Positions 12,398-25,299 are shown, counted from the stretch's first letter. The stretch: 64,000 nucleotides of DNA from Nageia nagi (GCA_050084985.1 JBITNC010000001.1:57784001-57848000); one strand, 5' to 3'. The notes: generated from the letters alone by a model not told the origin. Numbers and translations: made by a program.

Positions 12398-13815
12398 TGA
12401 TATAATGATCATGCATAATTTAGTACAAGATAGGAGGTCATCCCATAGGGCATACCATAAATAATTATAATATTATTGACTAAGATTATGTAATTTATTC
12501 ATGTGCCCATGTATCAAACTCACAGTTATAATTTTGAATGATATGGTTTCTATTTCTAGATACCTATCTCTAGAGAAGGATGGTTCCTATTAAATTCATA
12601 CTAGAAAATGTGAAAGCAGAGATGTAGAAAGAAAAACTTAAAAAATTGAAGCAAATATAAGATCCTAAGTTATTGAGTGTAAATAAGAAAAAGTAAAAAA
12701 ACCAAACCAGCATAGGCATTCATTATAGCAAAATTTGAGTTGATCGAATGGTTTGATTTTGTGGCCACCAAATAATGTATGACACATCAAATAATAATAA
12801 TCCTATAAGTGCTTTGCAGATATGGATTAACTACTAATAATGTTTCATAATCCATGAAGTACAAACAAACATATAACACAACAATTTAAGAATAACAATA
12901 AGAAAATCATAATCAAGAGATCAAGAAGCAAATTATATTCTATTATCATTGATCCAAGTACACAATAGGAAATATCTACTGAATTCGACCCCTTCTATTA
13001 CAATAGTGGAGATACTTGTAGATTTACCTCCATAGAGTATCTTTTAACTAACTCATAATTAACTCTGACATATAAAATATCTGTAACTAACTATCATATT
13101 AGATTTGATATATAATTGGATTTTGAAATAAGATTTTAACTTATAAGCATCTAAAATAATCCTCCAAGTGCACAAGAACTCTTTTGCTCATTCAAAACTT
13201 GAAACTTTAGATCTACAAATATAAATCTCTTTCTTGGAATGAAAATACCTTTTGTTAGGGTTTTGAAACTATTTATAGGTATTTACATTTTGATGAACCC
13301 ATTAGAATTAAATACTAAACAAAATAGACTATTTCAATGGACTTCTTCACCCATACTTAGATTCAGGTGGCTAAAACTTGGCTATTCAAAATGAAACATT
13401 TGAGGTGATTATTGTGACTAGATTCCTCCTTGGTACATGATTGAGTCACCTTCAATAGGGCTAGAATTGTAGAACATATCTTATATGATTTTCCCTCCAC
13501 TCTAGTGTAAATTGGTCCTCTTCACTCTATTGAATCTCCAACAAAATAAAATGTTCTGCAAAGCATGAGAAAATGGCTAAGTATAACACTATAGTAATTT
13601 TGTTGCCCTTCTAATGATGCCCATACAACACCAAACTGCTAGAGCTATGCCAAAATTGAATACTATAATAAATGCTAAAAATTGGCTAATTCCATGCACT
13701 AATTGATTTTACCACCATTCCGAAAAACTATGTGCACACCAATACTGTTGGAGTTCTATCAAAATCAAACATCATAACAATGTCTAAAATTGACTAAGTA
13801 TAAAGTATTCCAACA
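12398..13815 (-). mobile_element. 5' LTR of Ty3/gypsy element 1 (outer edge uncertain)
   Basis: On the minus strand this ends in ...TATATCA just before the primer-binding site. A TATA box (TATAAATA, plus coordinates 13270-13277) sits where an LTR promoter should be. The outer edge is placed at 13815, where the minus strand would begin TGTTGGAATAC; the partner LTR is outside the window, so this edge is a guess. Confidence 0.5.
13270..13277 (-). promoter_or_regulatory. LTR TATA box, element 1
   Basis: TATAAATA on the minus strand inside the LTR, about 970 bases upstream of the gag start. Confidence 0.5.
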
Positions 13816-13864
13816 ATAGTAAAGAATGAAAAAATGGGCATAACCATACAAAACTCTTCTTATA

Positions 13865-14102
13865 ACTCCAAAATATGCACATACAAATATATTCAAGTAC
13901 ACATACATATACATATACATATGATCACACACAATCATACATATGTGTGCACATATGCACATGAATATTCACACATACACATACACATATGCATATGCAT
14001 GCATTCATAGGAACATGTACATGAAAAAATATACATATACAAATATGTGCATGTTAGTATACATACATGCACATGCATACAAACCATACACATGCACACA
14101 TT
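13865..14102. repeat. Alternating ACATAC/CATATG-type array, copy 1
   Basis: Low-complexity purine/pyrimidine alternation (acatacatat, cacacaca, gcatatgcatgcat). The core gcatatgcatgcattcatagg recurs almost exactly near 15641-15662, so this is a shared repeat family. Open frames here are artefacts. Confidence 0.8.
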
Positions 14103-15504
14103 AAGATATGCTTTCTTAAGCTCATATATCTTAGAGAGGATACATGGGTTTCAAGAGTGGAGCTAAAAAGGTAAGCTTTGAGATGAGCAAAATCTATAGA
14201 CAACTCTACCTTGAGAGATGCATTAGTATGAATTCTTTATTTTCCCACTTTCATGCCAAGGGTTCTCAATAGATTGGTCATGCAAGAGATTTCATGGTTA
14301 CACCATGAAATTCACCAGTTAAAATTATGTGGTATAGGAATCAAATTATGTATTTAAATGATATGAGCTCACATGATAGAATTTTGAAGAGATACATTCA
14401 AATAGAACTAGACTTGATAGCAAATAGGTTGAGGGTACTTGGAGGCCATATCAAAGATGATGGATTAATGATCAAGCAAGGTAATTCTTTGTAAGATAAG
14501 AATAAAGTGGGAAGCTAAAGAAATGTAATTGAAATAAAAAATAAAAGATTCAATAAGTATGGATCTATCTAATATTTTCAAAATATTGGAATACCTAGTT
14601 TGAAAACTGGACCAAGTACAACATGTATCCTCATAAAAATCTACTAGTGAAGAGCAACTAGCTTATATATCTTAGATATATCTAAAAAAACATCTAGAGG
14701 TATCAATCTTGATAATTAATATCTAAAAAAAATATAGGTTTCAACTTTAATTAGAATTTCAAGTATTAAGCTTTTGGTTATATAATAGTAAAACATTTCT
14801 AAAAATAAGAGATGATACATAAGAGTATACTTGGTTATAGGATAAATTATAGGCTAATGTTTTAGTTGAATATTACTTATCCCATGAAATATGAATAAAA
14901 AATCAATATTAATTAATTTTGTAACAATGTTTTGTTATATTATGATTACAAATGTGAATATTAAAATATTTAAATATTAATATCGCATTTATGTTATACT
15001 TTTACTATCCTTTTGCTATAAAATAGAGACTAAGTCTATTAGTATTATATCCATTTGCATTAAGATAATTATTTAGCAACACTAAACTATGAATTTTATG
15101 ATGAGGAGTTGGTCATTGTGGAGTATAATTATGATTTTTATTTTCTAATTGACCACACAAGTCCATAAAAAGTTTCTTTAAGTGTATAATTTGAGCTTCT
15201 TAAAGGCTTTGATAAACAAATTAATATCATACATTTATCAAATTTTGCTGTCTAAATTAACAATTTAGTGCAAATGATGATGATATATATAGTATTCATT
15301 GTAAATTTATATTTTAACATTAATAAAGTTGGAAAATTTATAGATTAATACTAAAATAAATTTACTACAATGATAAGTAGGACAACTTAAACTCTATCAT
15401 AATTCAACTATTGAACAATTTTCCCTTCTTTGGAGAAGATTTCAATAGTCCTTAGTATTATTTCTAACTTATTTCTCATTTTTATCACCTTAATATAAAT
15501 CAAC

Positions 15505-15720
15505 ATAAACATACAAGTACATACATACACATGCACATATGTATATGCACATACAAATATATGCAAATATGCATACATATTCATGTACATGCGAGCACAC
15601 ATAGGCACACACCCATGTGTAAATATGCACACAAACACATATGCATATGCATGCATGTATAGGAATATGCACATGTATGCATTGCATACACATGCATGTG
15701 TATCCATACACATACATATG
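15505..15720. repeat. Alternating ACATAC/CATATG-type array, copy 2
   Basis: Second copy of the 13865-14102 family in the same orientation, with the shared gcatatgcatgca core followed by ...tataggaatatgcacatg (tcataggaacatgtacatg in copy 1). Tyr/Cys/Met-rich open frames on the minus strand are by-products of the repeat. Confidence 0.8.
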
Positions 15721-17507
15721 GATATGATGAAGTATCATAGTATAATTATTTAAGTTTCTCATATACTCATTATTGATCATGTTGTAGTATAATTAGATGA
15801 TCTCTTAATAATGATCTATCATCCCTACTACATCAATCCAAACTTATATTATTTTATAAGTAAACTACTTTTAACTTAATAAATGTTTATCAATACTTAA
15901 ATTAAATGTACATACTCATATTCCTTTACACACATATTAGTCCCTTAATATGCCTTAATAGTAGAATGTATTGAACTTTGACATCTTCCTTTTTATCCAT
16001 TTTATGAAACCATTACCTTTAAATAGAAGCATATCCTCCTCTCCCTCCTATCCTTTATTTTTCTTCTGCCCTTTGTTCCCATTATCCACCTAGCATACTT
16101 CCTAGAAAGGGTTAAAAAATGGGGATAGGTTATATGATTTGCCACCATACATTATAAAAATTATATTTCCTTGGTGATGGATAAACTTCCTTCTTGTTAT
16201 CCTCATTGGATGTTAGATACTCATAAATTGGTTTACTCTGTACCATTTTTGGTACCTCTCTACTCTCTATTATTATCCTATAATAAATATTGAGATTAAT
16301 AAGAATATACTACACCATCTTGAATTGTCATAAAATTTAACTTGGATAATATAATGGGAAGATACACCACCTAAATTGAATTCATCTTGACTATTAAATA
16401 TCTTATAACTCTTATCTATATTTTTTTCATCCTAAGTGACCTTATCATGGTCTCTTTCTCATCTAGTTTGATCATATATGATTAATTATCCTATTGAATA
16501 CTTATATCACACAACATTATTTTCTATGAATTCTATTATTTTATGTTCCCATAAGTATATAGAGGAAACAAATATATACCCATCTTATATGTAATATAAT
16601 GGGAAAATAAATAACTATATACTACCATGCCTTTACCTATAACCTTATCAAAGAGACTAAATTATCCTATGTATTAAAGAAAACCTATATATGTAGGATA
16701 ACATAACTTCCTCCATAAATAGAATATGCCATGCTCAACCATATCTTGGATAATATATCTAATCTTGATTTAGAATTCATGGTTTCCAATGGTCAAGAGC
16801 ACATAGCTATGAATAATCCTAACCAAAACTCATTTGATGAGGTACTTGTAATGAACTCACTACTAGAGAATATCTAATCTATTATGCTTTGACAAACTTT
16901 TTGACTGATTTATTATTGATCAACAAGGCATTAAGGCTTTATTCATTATATCTTTCTAGTTTTCATCTCATCCCTTAAAGTGAATTCCTTACATATGGAG
17001 ATAGTAAGTATTTATATGTAGCTTCCATATTTTCACCTAAGTTGTTAATAGGGTTGTATATATTAGAAATATTAAAAAAGAAATTGTGTTACTTAACCTT
17101 ATCATTTCTAATATTGCATAATACTAAAAAATCAAGCATAGTTCACTCATTAGCAAAATTATATCTTTAATATGTGTTCACCAATTATGGTATTCTAATT
17201 TAGATTAAAAAAAAACATAAATTATGAGTTAATAATTAAAATAAATAAATAAAAAAAATTATACGTAATTAATAAGTTATGACATGATAAAATGCTACAT
17301 GGCATAATATTACACTATTACATTTCTTCACACATTCAAATTCAACCAAATCATGATGTGATCCATTATGATTTAAAAATTAGTTATATTTTTAAGAAAT
17401 AGTATAAACAATAAAAGTTTATGAAAATATGACTAAAAAGGATAAATTCATTTTTTTACATAAAAATATTCTTTGAACTTAAATACGAAACTACATTAAC
17501 TATTTAA

Positions 17508-18010
17508 TGTTAGAATGTATAATGCATTATTGTAAAGGTTTGTGTTAAATCTTCTATGTAAGTTCACTAATACTTAAGGGTATCATTTGATACCTTAAGT
17601 ATTTAAGTGAATATGATAATGTAACTTGTCCTACACTCCATGTCATGAGCATACCCCTTCCGTAAAAGGATGTGCATGTCACACTTTTGTGCATTGGATA
17701 AAAGGGTGATCTAAAGAGGTATTTTGACCTATAAATAGAAGGCTTCCTCTTTGTGAGCACACACCAATTTGAGGAGTAAAGTTCTGCTATAAGATAGAAG
17801 TTTAGGAGTTGAGATTAGGAGGATTGTAAGAGATTTGTATTTGTGATTGAAGTAAAGATCTAGTTAATGGATGTACTCCTAGTTGGAGGAACCACTTACA
17901 TCTTGTGTTATCTTTATGAGATTGCTTTGTGTGATAGTTATATGTGAATTAAGAGCTTTCATGTGATTTTTTTAGTTTAGGATTGTTCATGTTATAGTTT
18001 GATTCTCTCA
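17508..18010 (+). mobile_element. 5' LTR of Ty1/copia element (503 bp)
   Basis: Starts TGTTAGAATG and ends TTCTCTCA. It aligns without gaps to 26001-26503, with about 39 differences by hand count (near 8%). A TATA box (TATAAATA) lies at 17730-17737. A near-palindrome (acttaaggGTATCATTTGATACcttaagt) lies at about 17571-17599. The five bases before it (tttaa) match four of five after the 3' LTR (tttat). Confidence 0.93.
17730..17737 (+). promoter_or_regulatory. Copia LTR TATA box
   Basis: TATAAATA, conserved in the 3' LTR at 26223-26230; it would drive the element's transcript. Confidence 0.65.
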
Positions 18011-18011
18011 T

Positions 18012-18025
18012 TTGGTATTAGAGCA
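18012..18025 (+). other. Copia primer-binding site (initiator Met tRNA type)
   Basis: TTGGTATTAGAGCA begins right after the 5' LTR. It is the usual TGGTATCAGAGC site complementary to initiator tRNA-Met, with one C-to-T change. Confidence 0.85.
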
Positions 18026-18520
18026 CCTTGGAGGCTCCTCTTCACATCCTTGGTGTCGAGGCTCTACATCTTCAACTTGGAGGTCCTCATTCTTTATCCT
18101 TCACTCCATTGAGATGTAAAAGTGATTAAGGTATAATATTAATTAACTTTATCTTGGATTACTAACATAGTTTGTGTTATGATTAGTCCTTGTTTATAAC
18201 AAATTTGCTCAAAATAGCAATATATTTAGTTGCAATTTTTTATTAACATGTCTTATTGTTAGTTGTAATTTTTAAAATTGCCTATTACATTGCTATAATT
18301 TGTTGCATATATTTGATTTTTTTTGTTTCTATATCAAAACTTAAAAAAAAATTCTTTAAACTTATATACAAAATATCAATGAAAAAGGGGGAAATTAGTT
18401 TACAATATTGCAATTTGTTTCATTTTGTTTACTAAAAATAAAAACAGAGAAGAGGACTTTATTTACAATTTTTTGCAACTAATAGATACAACATTTACAT
18501 ATTAGTTTGTTTATTTTTTT

Positions 18521-18522
<2 letters not shown>

Positions 18523-18552
<30 letters not shown>
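18523..18552. repeat. (AT)n microsatellite
   Basis: An uninterrupted AT dinucleotide run of about 30 bases. Confidence 0.95.
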
Positions 18553-18555
<3 letters not shown>

Positions 18556-20235
18556 AATAAGAGGTTGAGAAATTTTCTTTATCAAAAATAAGGTATTAAA
18601 TTAATATATTTTTTTAATACATTTTTTTTGCTATCTCTAATGGATGCCATCTCCCTCCTACTCACTTCGTTGGAGTTTGATTAAACAACAATAAGGAGGA
18701 GCTGATACCCCTAAATTTTGGAGGCCCTTTCCCTAGTGTGGCCTTAGTATCATGATTTCTCCACTTACTTAGGCCTCCTCTGCTCACTCCTCCTCGCTAA
18801 TTGACTCTTGACCTCCTAGCATAGATGGTAAAATCTAAACCCCTTCTTGCATGCATAGGCTCCTTCATCCATCATAGCTCTCTATGGTTTGAAACCCCAC
18901 ATTACTCTCTATTTGATCTCTATGCTACTATTTTCCTCTTGTAATCTAGCCAAATCAATTCATCTTTTTTGCATCCTTAATGGTAAATACCTTGAAATAC
19001 ATGTATGCAAGCTATGGAGGCCTAGAGAAGGTGTGTAGCTTTATAAAATGCAGTGATTGAGGGATATGAAATTCATGGCCATAGTAAGAGGTCCTTGCAA
19101 TATTCCACCACCATGTTTATTTCCTTTAGCTTCTAACTCAACCCTTTGAAAACTCTCGGTATTTGTGGGCTTACCTTCTCTACTATTGTGAGCTTTACCA
19201 CCATGGCCCTTTAAGCCCTTCTCTCCCTCATAATAGGTCAACACTTCATCCTTTCCCTTGGCAACTCATCCTCCTTTTATTTCAACCCTCCTTCTTACAT
19301 TTTTTAACCTTGCACAATGTCAATTTGATTAATGATTTTTTTTGAAAGAGGCCCCAAGACCCTCGCGGCAAACCTTCACCCCTTGCAATCAAGGCATCTA
19401 ATGCATCAAAATAAATGATGGAATTTTTGGGTTTGAATAATTTTTTCCAATAAAGGATAGTAAGAAAGGTGATTTGATCTGGTCATGTGGCCTCTCCTTC
19501 CTTCTCACTTCATAACACCTCTCTCCTACTCCTCCATGGTCTATGCGTGGTCTTCTCTCTACTTGACCCTTTCCCTCCATTCAAGTCATTTTTTGTTGGC
19601 CACTTGGCCCTCTTTTTTTTTTGTATTTTTAGCATTAAAATCAGCTTTTTTATGCAAGTTTTTTAAAATGCATCTACCACTCCATTTAAGTTCTTGGGAA
19701 GATGACCTTTTCTCCTTCCTTGCAAGCAATATTAATTGCAATGTCTTTTAATTAGGTAATAGGATGTCCATATGCCTTCTTCTTTTTTAATGAGTGTCAT
19801 AACTCATTATTTTTTTGTCTTGGAGTACCATTTGAGACAAACTTAAATAATGATCTATTTAAGTGTCTTGGAAAAAGGAGCACTTTAAATCTTTAAATAA
19901 AAATTACAAATAAGGGGATTTCTTAAAATTTTGCCAAGGGAACAACTTTTACTTACATAGTTTTAGAGATTAATTTTTTTCTAAAGCCTAGAAGTAACTT
20001 TTTTTTAAATCTTGATGATTATAGATATTTTTGAACTTTTTTTTTAAGCTAAGTATTTTTTTTTTTTAGAATTATTTTTTAATAATTTGAAATAATGTTT
20101 AAGCATGAAATTACTTATTTCAAAGTATTTTTTTTAAGCATGCCTATCCTAAGCATTTTTTATAAGTAAAAGGAGGGGGAAATATTGAATTCCTTTACTT
20201 AAAAGTTCTAGATCCTTAGAATCTCTTATGCTTAT

Positions 20236-20398
20236 GATGCATGCCTATTTTAAGTTAATGCTTAGGAATTAAATTTTTTAAGTTAATGATGCATGCTTAC
20301 ATTTAAGTATTTATCATTTTTTTGCAAAGTTAATAAATAAACTTATGCAAATGATGCATGCTTCTTACTTAATTTTTTTTAGTTGAATGATGCATGGT
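20236..20398. repeat. Four irregular GATGCATG repeats
   Basis: GATGCATGC/T at 20236, 20288 and 20353, and GATGCATGG at 20389, spaced 52, 65 and 36 bases, each near runs like ttaagtta or cttatgcaa. The CATGCA core matches the plant RY element, but the decay makes a regulatory role doubtful. Confidence 0.5.
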
Positions 20399-21304
20399 TA
20401 AGACCTAATTTCTTAAGTTAACTTATGCAAATTTTTGGAATTAATACATGCTTATGCTTAAGTACTTTTTTTTTTTTTTGCAAAATTAACTTGTATAAAA
20501 TTAGGATTAATGTAAAGATATCATTTAGGGATTGGTAAACAAAACCCATTGGACACTTAGGTTTCAAGTTATTCAATGGATGATGTTTTACTTATTTCAT
20601 ATTTTGCATTTTGATTTATTTTCTTATGCAAACAAAATGCAAACATTGATGTGAGCAACCCTCTAAAATGAATAAATTCACATGTACATTCTACAACATG
20701 ACTTATTTGGTGATCCATGAGGTGAGGATAGGTGAACTAGAGCCTTTACGTATGAAAATCCAAGTGGTGAAAAGTTTGTACTTCTTAATTGCCCCTAAGT
20801 CCTTTGTTGGTCTAGACATAACTCTATTAGGTGGATAGGCATGTGTGTAGTGATACCACATGTTTGCACATCCATTCAAGGATTATCCTAATAACCTAGA
20901 AGGATAACTTGAAACCTAATCAAGATTAATAATTTGGCTAATCCAATAAATATTGAAACTTTGGAAAATAGTTAGTACTTCTCCTTGTGAGAGTATATTA
21001 CTACCCAAGGGGAACTTGTTGAGGATTGGTAGGACCTAGGCTTCTCTTGTGTAGGCATCTAGGTGAAGGCCTAATTTTAGATAAGAAAATAAGATAAAAT
21101 AATATCACTCTACATCCACGATTCCTAAGATGAGAAATGTATTTCGAAACATGGGTTATTATTTAACATTTGCACTTGTGATTCAAATCAAGCATGTCTT
21201 TAATTTTAAATGTAACATGTATTATTTACTTGGTTAAAACTTAAAATTTGATATTATTTATTGAAACCACATGCTTATTATTATTTCACATTCTTGTTTA
21301 GCAA

Positions 21305-22260
21305 ATGGGAGAATCCTTTTTACCCAAACACATTCTTGATGGTTCCAATTATGGGATTTAAGAACCTCAAATGAGAGCTAAATTATAGGTAAGGAAGCTT
21401 TGGCAAATAGTAAATGATAACCTTGTACCTCATATAGATGAGAAGGCACTAGAGGCTTACAACATAAAGAATGAGTTGACAACCTACATGATTTACTGTG
21501 TAGTTTTAGATGATGTGCTCTTGATGATTTTCTCTTCAACCTTGACAAAGGAAGCATGGGATAAGCTTAAGAAAATCTATCTTATTTCAAACTTTTCAAG
21601 AAGATTTACCATTCTCCAAAAGTTACTTCAATTTTATCAAAGGAAAGATGAAAATGTAGCTATCTACTTAAACAAAATCATTTATCTAAAGATGAATTCA
21701 TGGTCTTCATCATTCTTCAAAGCCTTTATTCAAAGTTTAGAAAATTTGTAATAGTTATAGAAATAAGGCTTGATGATGAAGAAGTTGTCTCCCTTGAGAA
21801 CCTTTCTAAGCACCTATTGAAGCATGAGGAAACCCTTAACAATAAGATGTTGATTTTCTCTCCTAAGGATAATAACATTGCTCTTATAGCAACCAAAACT
21901 CTTTTTAAAAAGAAGTTCAACCATCAAAATAAATCTTATCCTTTTTCCTCTAAAAGGTTTGAAAAGAGAGGTAATGGTTATAATAGTAGTAATAATAATA
22001 GAAACAACAACCATAGTAGCAGAAACAATGACAACAATAATCATTTTAAGCAAAGAGATGGAAAAGGCAAAGCAAAAACTCCTTATCCTAAGGAAAAGTT
22101 TGATAGCAATTATAACTACTATGGCATTCAAGGTCATAAAGAAATTGATTGCTACAAAAAGAAAAGAGAGAAAAAGAATAAAAGTAATGGAAATGCAAAG
22201 AACTACAATGGAAAGGAGAATATTAATGTTGGTTTTTCTATGGTCCTCTACTCCATGTCT
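21305..22260 (+). pseudogene. Copia Gag (UBN2 type) with degraded zinc knuckle
   Basis: Capsid protein of the Ty1/copia element. The start at 21305 gives MGESFLPKHILDGSNYGI, the usual opening of UBN2-type Gag. The core continues with FSSTLTKEAWDKLKKIYL near 21530-21580 and NKIIYLKMN. A frameshift near 21690 moves the rest to another frame (FIILQSLYSKFRKFV, then RLDDEEVVSLENLSKHLL). A long Asn/Arg-rich low-complexity segment (21970-22060) precedes the zinc knuckle at about 22108-22155 (NYYGIQGHKEIDCY), where the first two Cys are Tyr, consistent with G-to-A change. Stops occur near 21360. Confidence 0.88.
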
Positions 22261-22660
22261 TACTCTTTTTCATCTGAATGGATTGTTGACTCTAGTTGCA
22301 CTAATAATCTATGCTTTGAAAAAGAAAAGTTTGAGAACTTTCACAAGTATAAAAAGGATGTGGTTGTGATAGGTGATAACTCTACCCTTGAATTCTAAGG
22401 ATTTGGAGTGTGTTGATTCATAAAAAGGTTCTTGAAAATGTTCTCTATGTTCCTAAGTTAAAGATAAACCTTCTTTTTATAATCCAAATTGCTAGAAAAA
22501 GATACTCTTTTGAGTTTGACTCTCAATCCTGGTGCATTAAGAAAGGACTTGCCACTTTGGTTAAAGGATCAATGAAAGATAACCTCTACATTATGGATCA
22601 AGTTCCATCAAAGATGTGTTTTGCTTCTAATATGTGTTCTAAAGGCAATCTTTAGCACCA
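22261..22660 (+). pseudogene. Copia protease
   Basis: Aspartic protease directly after the knuckle: SSEWIVDSSCTNNLCF at about 22273-22320, where the DSGC active site has Gly changed to Ser. Then VIGDNSTLEF, a frame change near 22400, and VLENVLYVPKLKINLL at 22425-22480, typical of this region. Confidence 0.85.
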
Positions 22661-23430
22661 TCATTTAGGGCATCTTAACCATAAGAGTATTTAATTCATG
22701 AAAGACCAAGAACTTGTGAAAGGTTTGCCTTCAATTTTTCCTTCGATTGGTCTATGTGAGAAGTGCATTCTCGGCAAGATGCGTAGATAAAAGTTTGAAA
22801 AATATAAGGAAAAAAGAGCATCTCAATCTTTTCAACTTGTGCACTCAGATTTGATGGGTATATTTTAAACTAAATCTCTTAGAAGAGCATCTTACGTCTT
22901 AACCTTCATTGATGACTTTAGTAGGATGATCTTTGGGTATCTACTTGAGCACAAGGATCAAACCTTTGAGAGTTTTAAGGTTTTTAAGGCCTTTATTGAG
23001 AATCAAAATAACCTTAAAATCAAGATGTTGAGATCAAATAATGGAGAGAAATAAACAACAATGAGTTTAATAACTATTGTTGTAAGTATGGAATCAAGAG
23101 GTAGTTTACAATTCTATACACTCCTCAGTAGAATGGTGTTACTAAAAGGAAAAATAGAATAATTATGGAGATGGATAGATGCATGTTAGGTAATCTTCCT
23201 AAATGCTTGTGGGAGAAGCTATGAGCACTACTATTTACATCTTGAATAGGTGTCCTACAAAAGCTATTCAAAGTAAAACTCTTTTAGAGGCATTGTTAGG
23301 AAGAAAACCTAACATTTCATACCTTAGGATGTTTGGTTGTGAAATATTCTCCTACATTGTATCTAAGAAAAGGAAGAAGTTGGATAAAAAAGCTAAAAAA
23401 TGCATCTTTATAGGTTTTAATAGTTAGCAT
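22661..23430 (+). pseudogene. Copia integrase
   Basis: Inserts the cDNA. The His/Cys zinc finger is visible: HHHLGHLNHKS near 22655-22690 and LCEKCILGK near 22745-22775. Core motifs follow: LVHSDLMG (first Asp, near 22840), FIDDFSRM (near 22905), a second Asp changed to Asn in MLRSNNG (near 23030), and PQ*NGVTKRKNR near 23130 where a TAG replaces Gln and the usual Glu reads as Lys. Two frameshifts (near 23050 and 23200) and several stops. The tail RMFGCEIFSYI (near 23325) and KKCIFIGFNS close the domain. Confidence 0.88.
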
Positions 23431-24610
23431 AAAGGCTACAGGCTCTACTCTCCAACCTATAAAGTAGTGTTCATTTCAAGGGATGTAAAGTTTAATGAAC
23501 TTTCTAAAAAATTTGCTTCTAATGAGGATGTTGATGATCTAAAGGACTCTTTAGTTGCTCTTAGTTGGTTAGATATTGATGTAGATAAGTCACTTCAAAA
23601 ACAAAATTCTCCAACACAAAGGGTAACAAGGAGCATGACCTTGAACAAATCCTTAATTGGCAAGATGGACAACAAGCATGAGGCTTCAACCTTCAAAGAA
23701 TCTTCTAAGCACGAGTGCTAGTTGGAAGCCATGAAAGTGGAGTATAAGGGACTTATAAAAAATAAAACTTGGAACTTGATTCCTTATCCTAATGAAAAGA
23801 ATGTGATTGAAAATAAGTGGATCTACAAGGTCAAGTTCAATTTAATTGTAGATATTAAAAAATACAAGGTAAGGTTAGTAGCTAAAGGTTTTGCTCAAAA
23901 ATAATAATGTAGGTTATGAGGAAACCTTTGCTCCTATGGAAAAGATGCCTACTGTGAGAGTTATCCTTGCCCTTTTGGCAACTCAAAGATGGAAAGTTTT
24001 TCAACTTGATATCAAAAGTGCATTTCTTAATGGTGAATTAGATGTGAAAATCTTCATGAATCAACTAGAAGGGTTTATTATGGAAGGTAAAGAGTCCTTT
24101 GTGTGCAAGCTAAAGAAGTCATTGTATGGACTTAAGCAAGCACCTTGAGCTTGGTAAAGAAATATTTTAGGGTACTTTATAGATATTGGTTTTTCTAAGT
24201 ATTTTTTTAACTCCTATCTATATGTGCTCAATCAAAGAAAAGACATGGTATTGATTCTCCTTTATGTGGATGATCTTTTGATTCAAGAGTGCATATCCAA
24301 ACTTAAGGCAATATTTGAAATGATTGATCTTGGTCTCTTATACTACTATATTGGAATACAAGTGTATCAATACAAGGATTATACTTACCTTAATCAATCT
24401 AAGTATATATCATATATCTTACAAAAATTTAGAATGGAGGAGTGTAGATATGTTATGATCCCAGTCTCTCCTAGGATCACTATTTCTCTGAGCTTCAACA
24501 CTAAGTTAACTAATGCTACAACTTATAGGCAATTAATTGGTAGTCTTTTATATTTGACTATATATAAGCTAGATATTACCTTTGTAGTGAATCTAATGGC
24601 ATGATTCATA
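23431..24610 (+). pseudogene. Copia reverse transcriptase
   Basis: The RT spans about 23720-24600: EAMKVEYKGLIKNKTWNL, then NKWIYKVKFN, YKVRLVAKGFAQ (23860-23900), a one-base frameshift near 23900, YEETFAPMEK, QLDIKSAFLNGELD near 24000-24040, SLYGLKQAP* near 24120 (TGA where CGA is likely), the intact catalytic box LYVDDLLI at 24261-24284, and YRQLIGSLLYL near 24520-24555. A linker region at 23431-23720 contains TRSMT. Stops are mostly TAG/TAA/TGA at expected Gln or Arg codons. Confidence 0.9.
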
Positions 24611-25185
24611 TAGAAATTGTATGTTGATCACCTCAATGCTGTTAAGCAAATCTTGAGGTATGTTGCAGGGACTAAGGATCTTGCTCTCAAGTATTCCAAG
24701 TTGCCCTCATTTATTCTCTATAGATTCTCAGATTCTAACTATGGGGGAGATAGCAATGGTAAGAAGTCAACCTTTTCATATGTTTTTGCATTGGTTTAGG
24801 TGCTATCTCTTATACTTCTAAGAAGTAACTTACTATTTATCTTTCCACCATAGAAGCTAAATATCATGCCATGTCTATTGTAGCCTAAGAAGCCATTTGG
24901 CTAAGGCATCTTCGGAAAGAAATTAGGTATGAGCAAGATGGCTCATCTTTGATTTTTTTAGATAATCAATTAGCTATTTCTTTGGCTAAGAATCCTATGT
25001 TTCATTAGAGAACAAAACATGTGGAAATCCATGCCCATTTTATCAGGAAGAAGGTTCTTGATGGTATCATACACTTGAAATATTATACATTCACCTTGAA
25101 CTCTTCAAATTTGTTCATTAAACCCCTCTTGAAAGCTCAATTTTGTAAGCTTAGGGATACTATCAGGTTGTGAAGTTACCCTCAA
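24611..25185 (+). pseudogene. Copia RNase H and end of pol
   Basis: Degrades the RNA of the RNA:DNA hybrid. DHLNAVKQILRYVAGT near 24625-24670, LYRFSDSNYGGDSNGKKST near 24715-24770 (catalytic Asp in SDSNY), LSTIEAKYHAM near 24840-24875, EAIWL near 24889, LDNQLAISLAKNPM near 24960-25000 and RTKHVEIHAHFIRKKV near 25010-25060. The pol frame ends near 25160-25185 just before a GGVNF-like tail. Gln-type stops lie near 24827, 24883 and 25006. Confidence 0.88.
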
Positions 25186-25299
25186 GGGGGAGTGAATTTT
25201 GAATTCTTGTGTTAAATTCATGTTTGTGATGACAAATGCAACCTTAGAAGGATTTTGTGTTGTATAGTGTTGATTTTGTTGTACACATTTATGGTAAGT

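Larger units (their letters stand above)
13816..17507. other. AT-rich intergenic DNA, no gene seen
   Basis: No protein homology could be read on either strand. Apart from the two alternating CA/TA arrays listed separately the sequence is unstructured AT-rich DNA, probably very old repeat remains. Confidence 0.6.
18026..21304 (+). mobile_element. Unusually long copia leader, non-coding
   Basis: About 3.3 kb between primer site and gag, whereas copia elements usually have a few hundred bases. It holds an (AT)n run at 18523-18552, a locally GC-richer stretch at about 18640-19760 with short open frames on both strands that match nothing I know, many T runs at 19600-20480, and four copies of GATGCATG at 20236-20398. 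A decayed nested insertion at 18640-19760 is possible, but I found no clear edges. Confidence 0.6.

Noticed and set aside
13765-13962. Minus-strand open frame of about 65 codons
   Set aside because: Same low-complexity array; composition explained by the repeat.
15408-15780. Two overlapping minus-strand open frames rich in Cys, Met and Tyr
   Set aside because: They follow the alternating CA/TA array and have no independent support.
19041-19751. Overlapping open frames on both strands in the copia leader
   Set aside because: GC-richer DNA with fewer stops; no homology recognised and both strands open at once.
21726-22369. Open frames antisense to, or in another frame of, copia gag
   Set aside because: Shadows of the Asn/Arg/Lys-rich gag segment, where low complexity removes stops in several frames.
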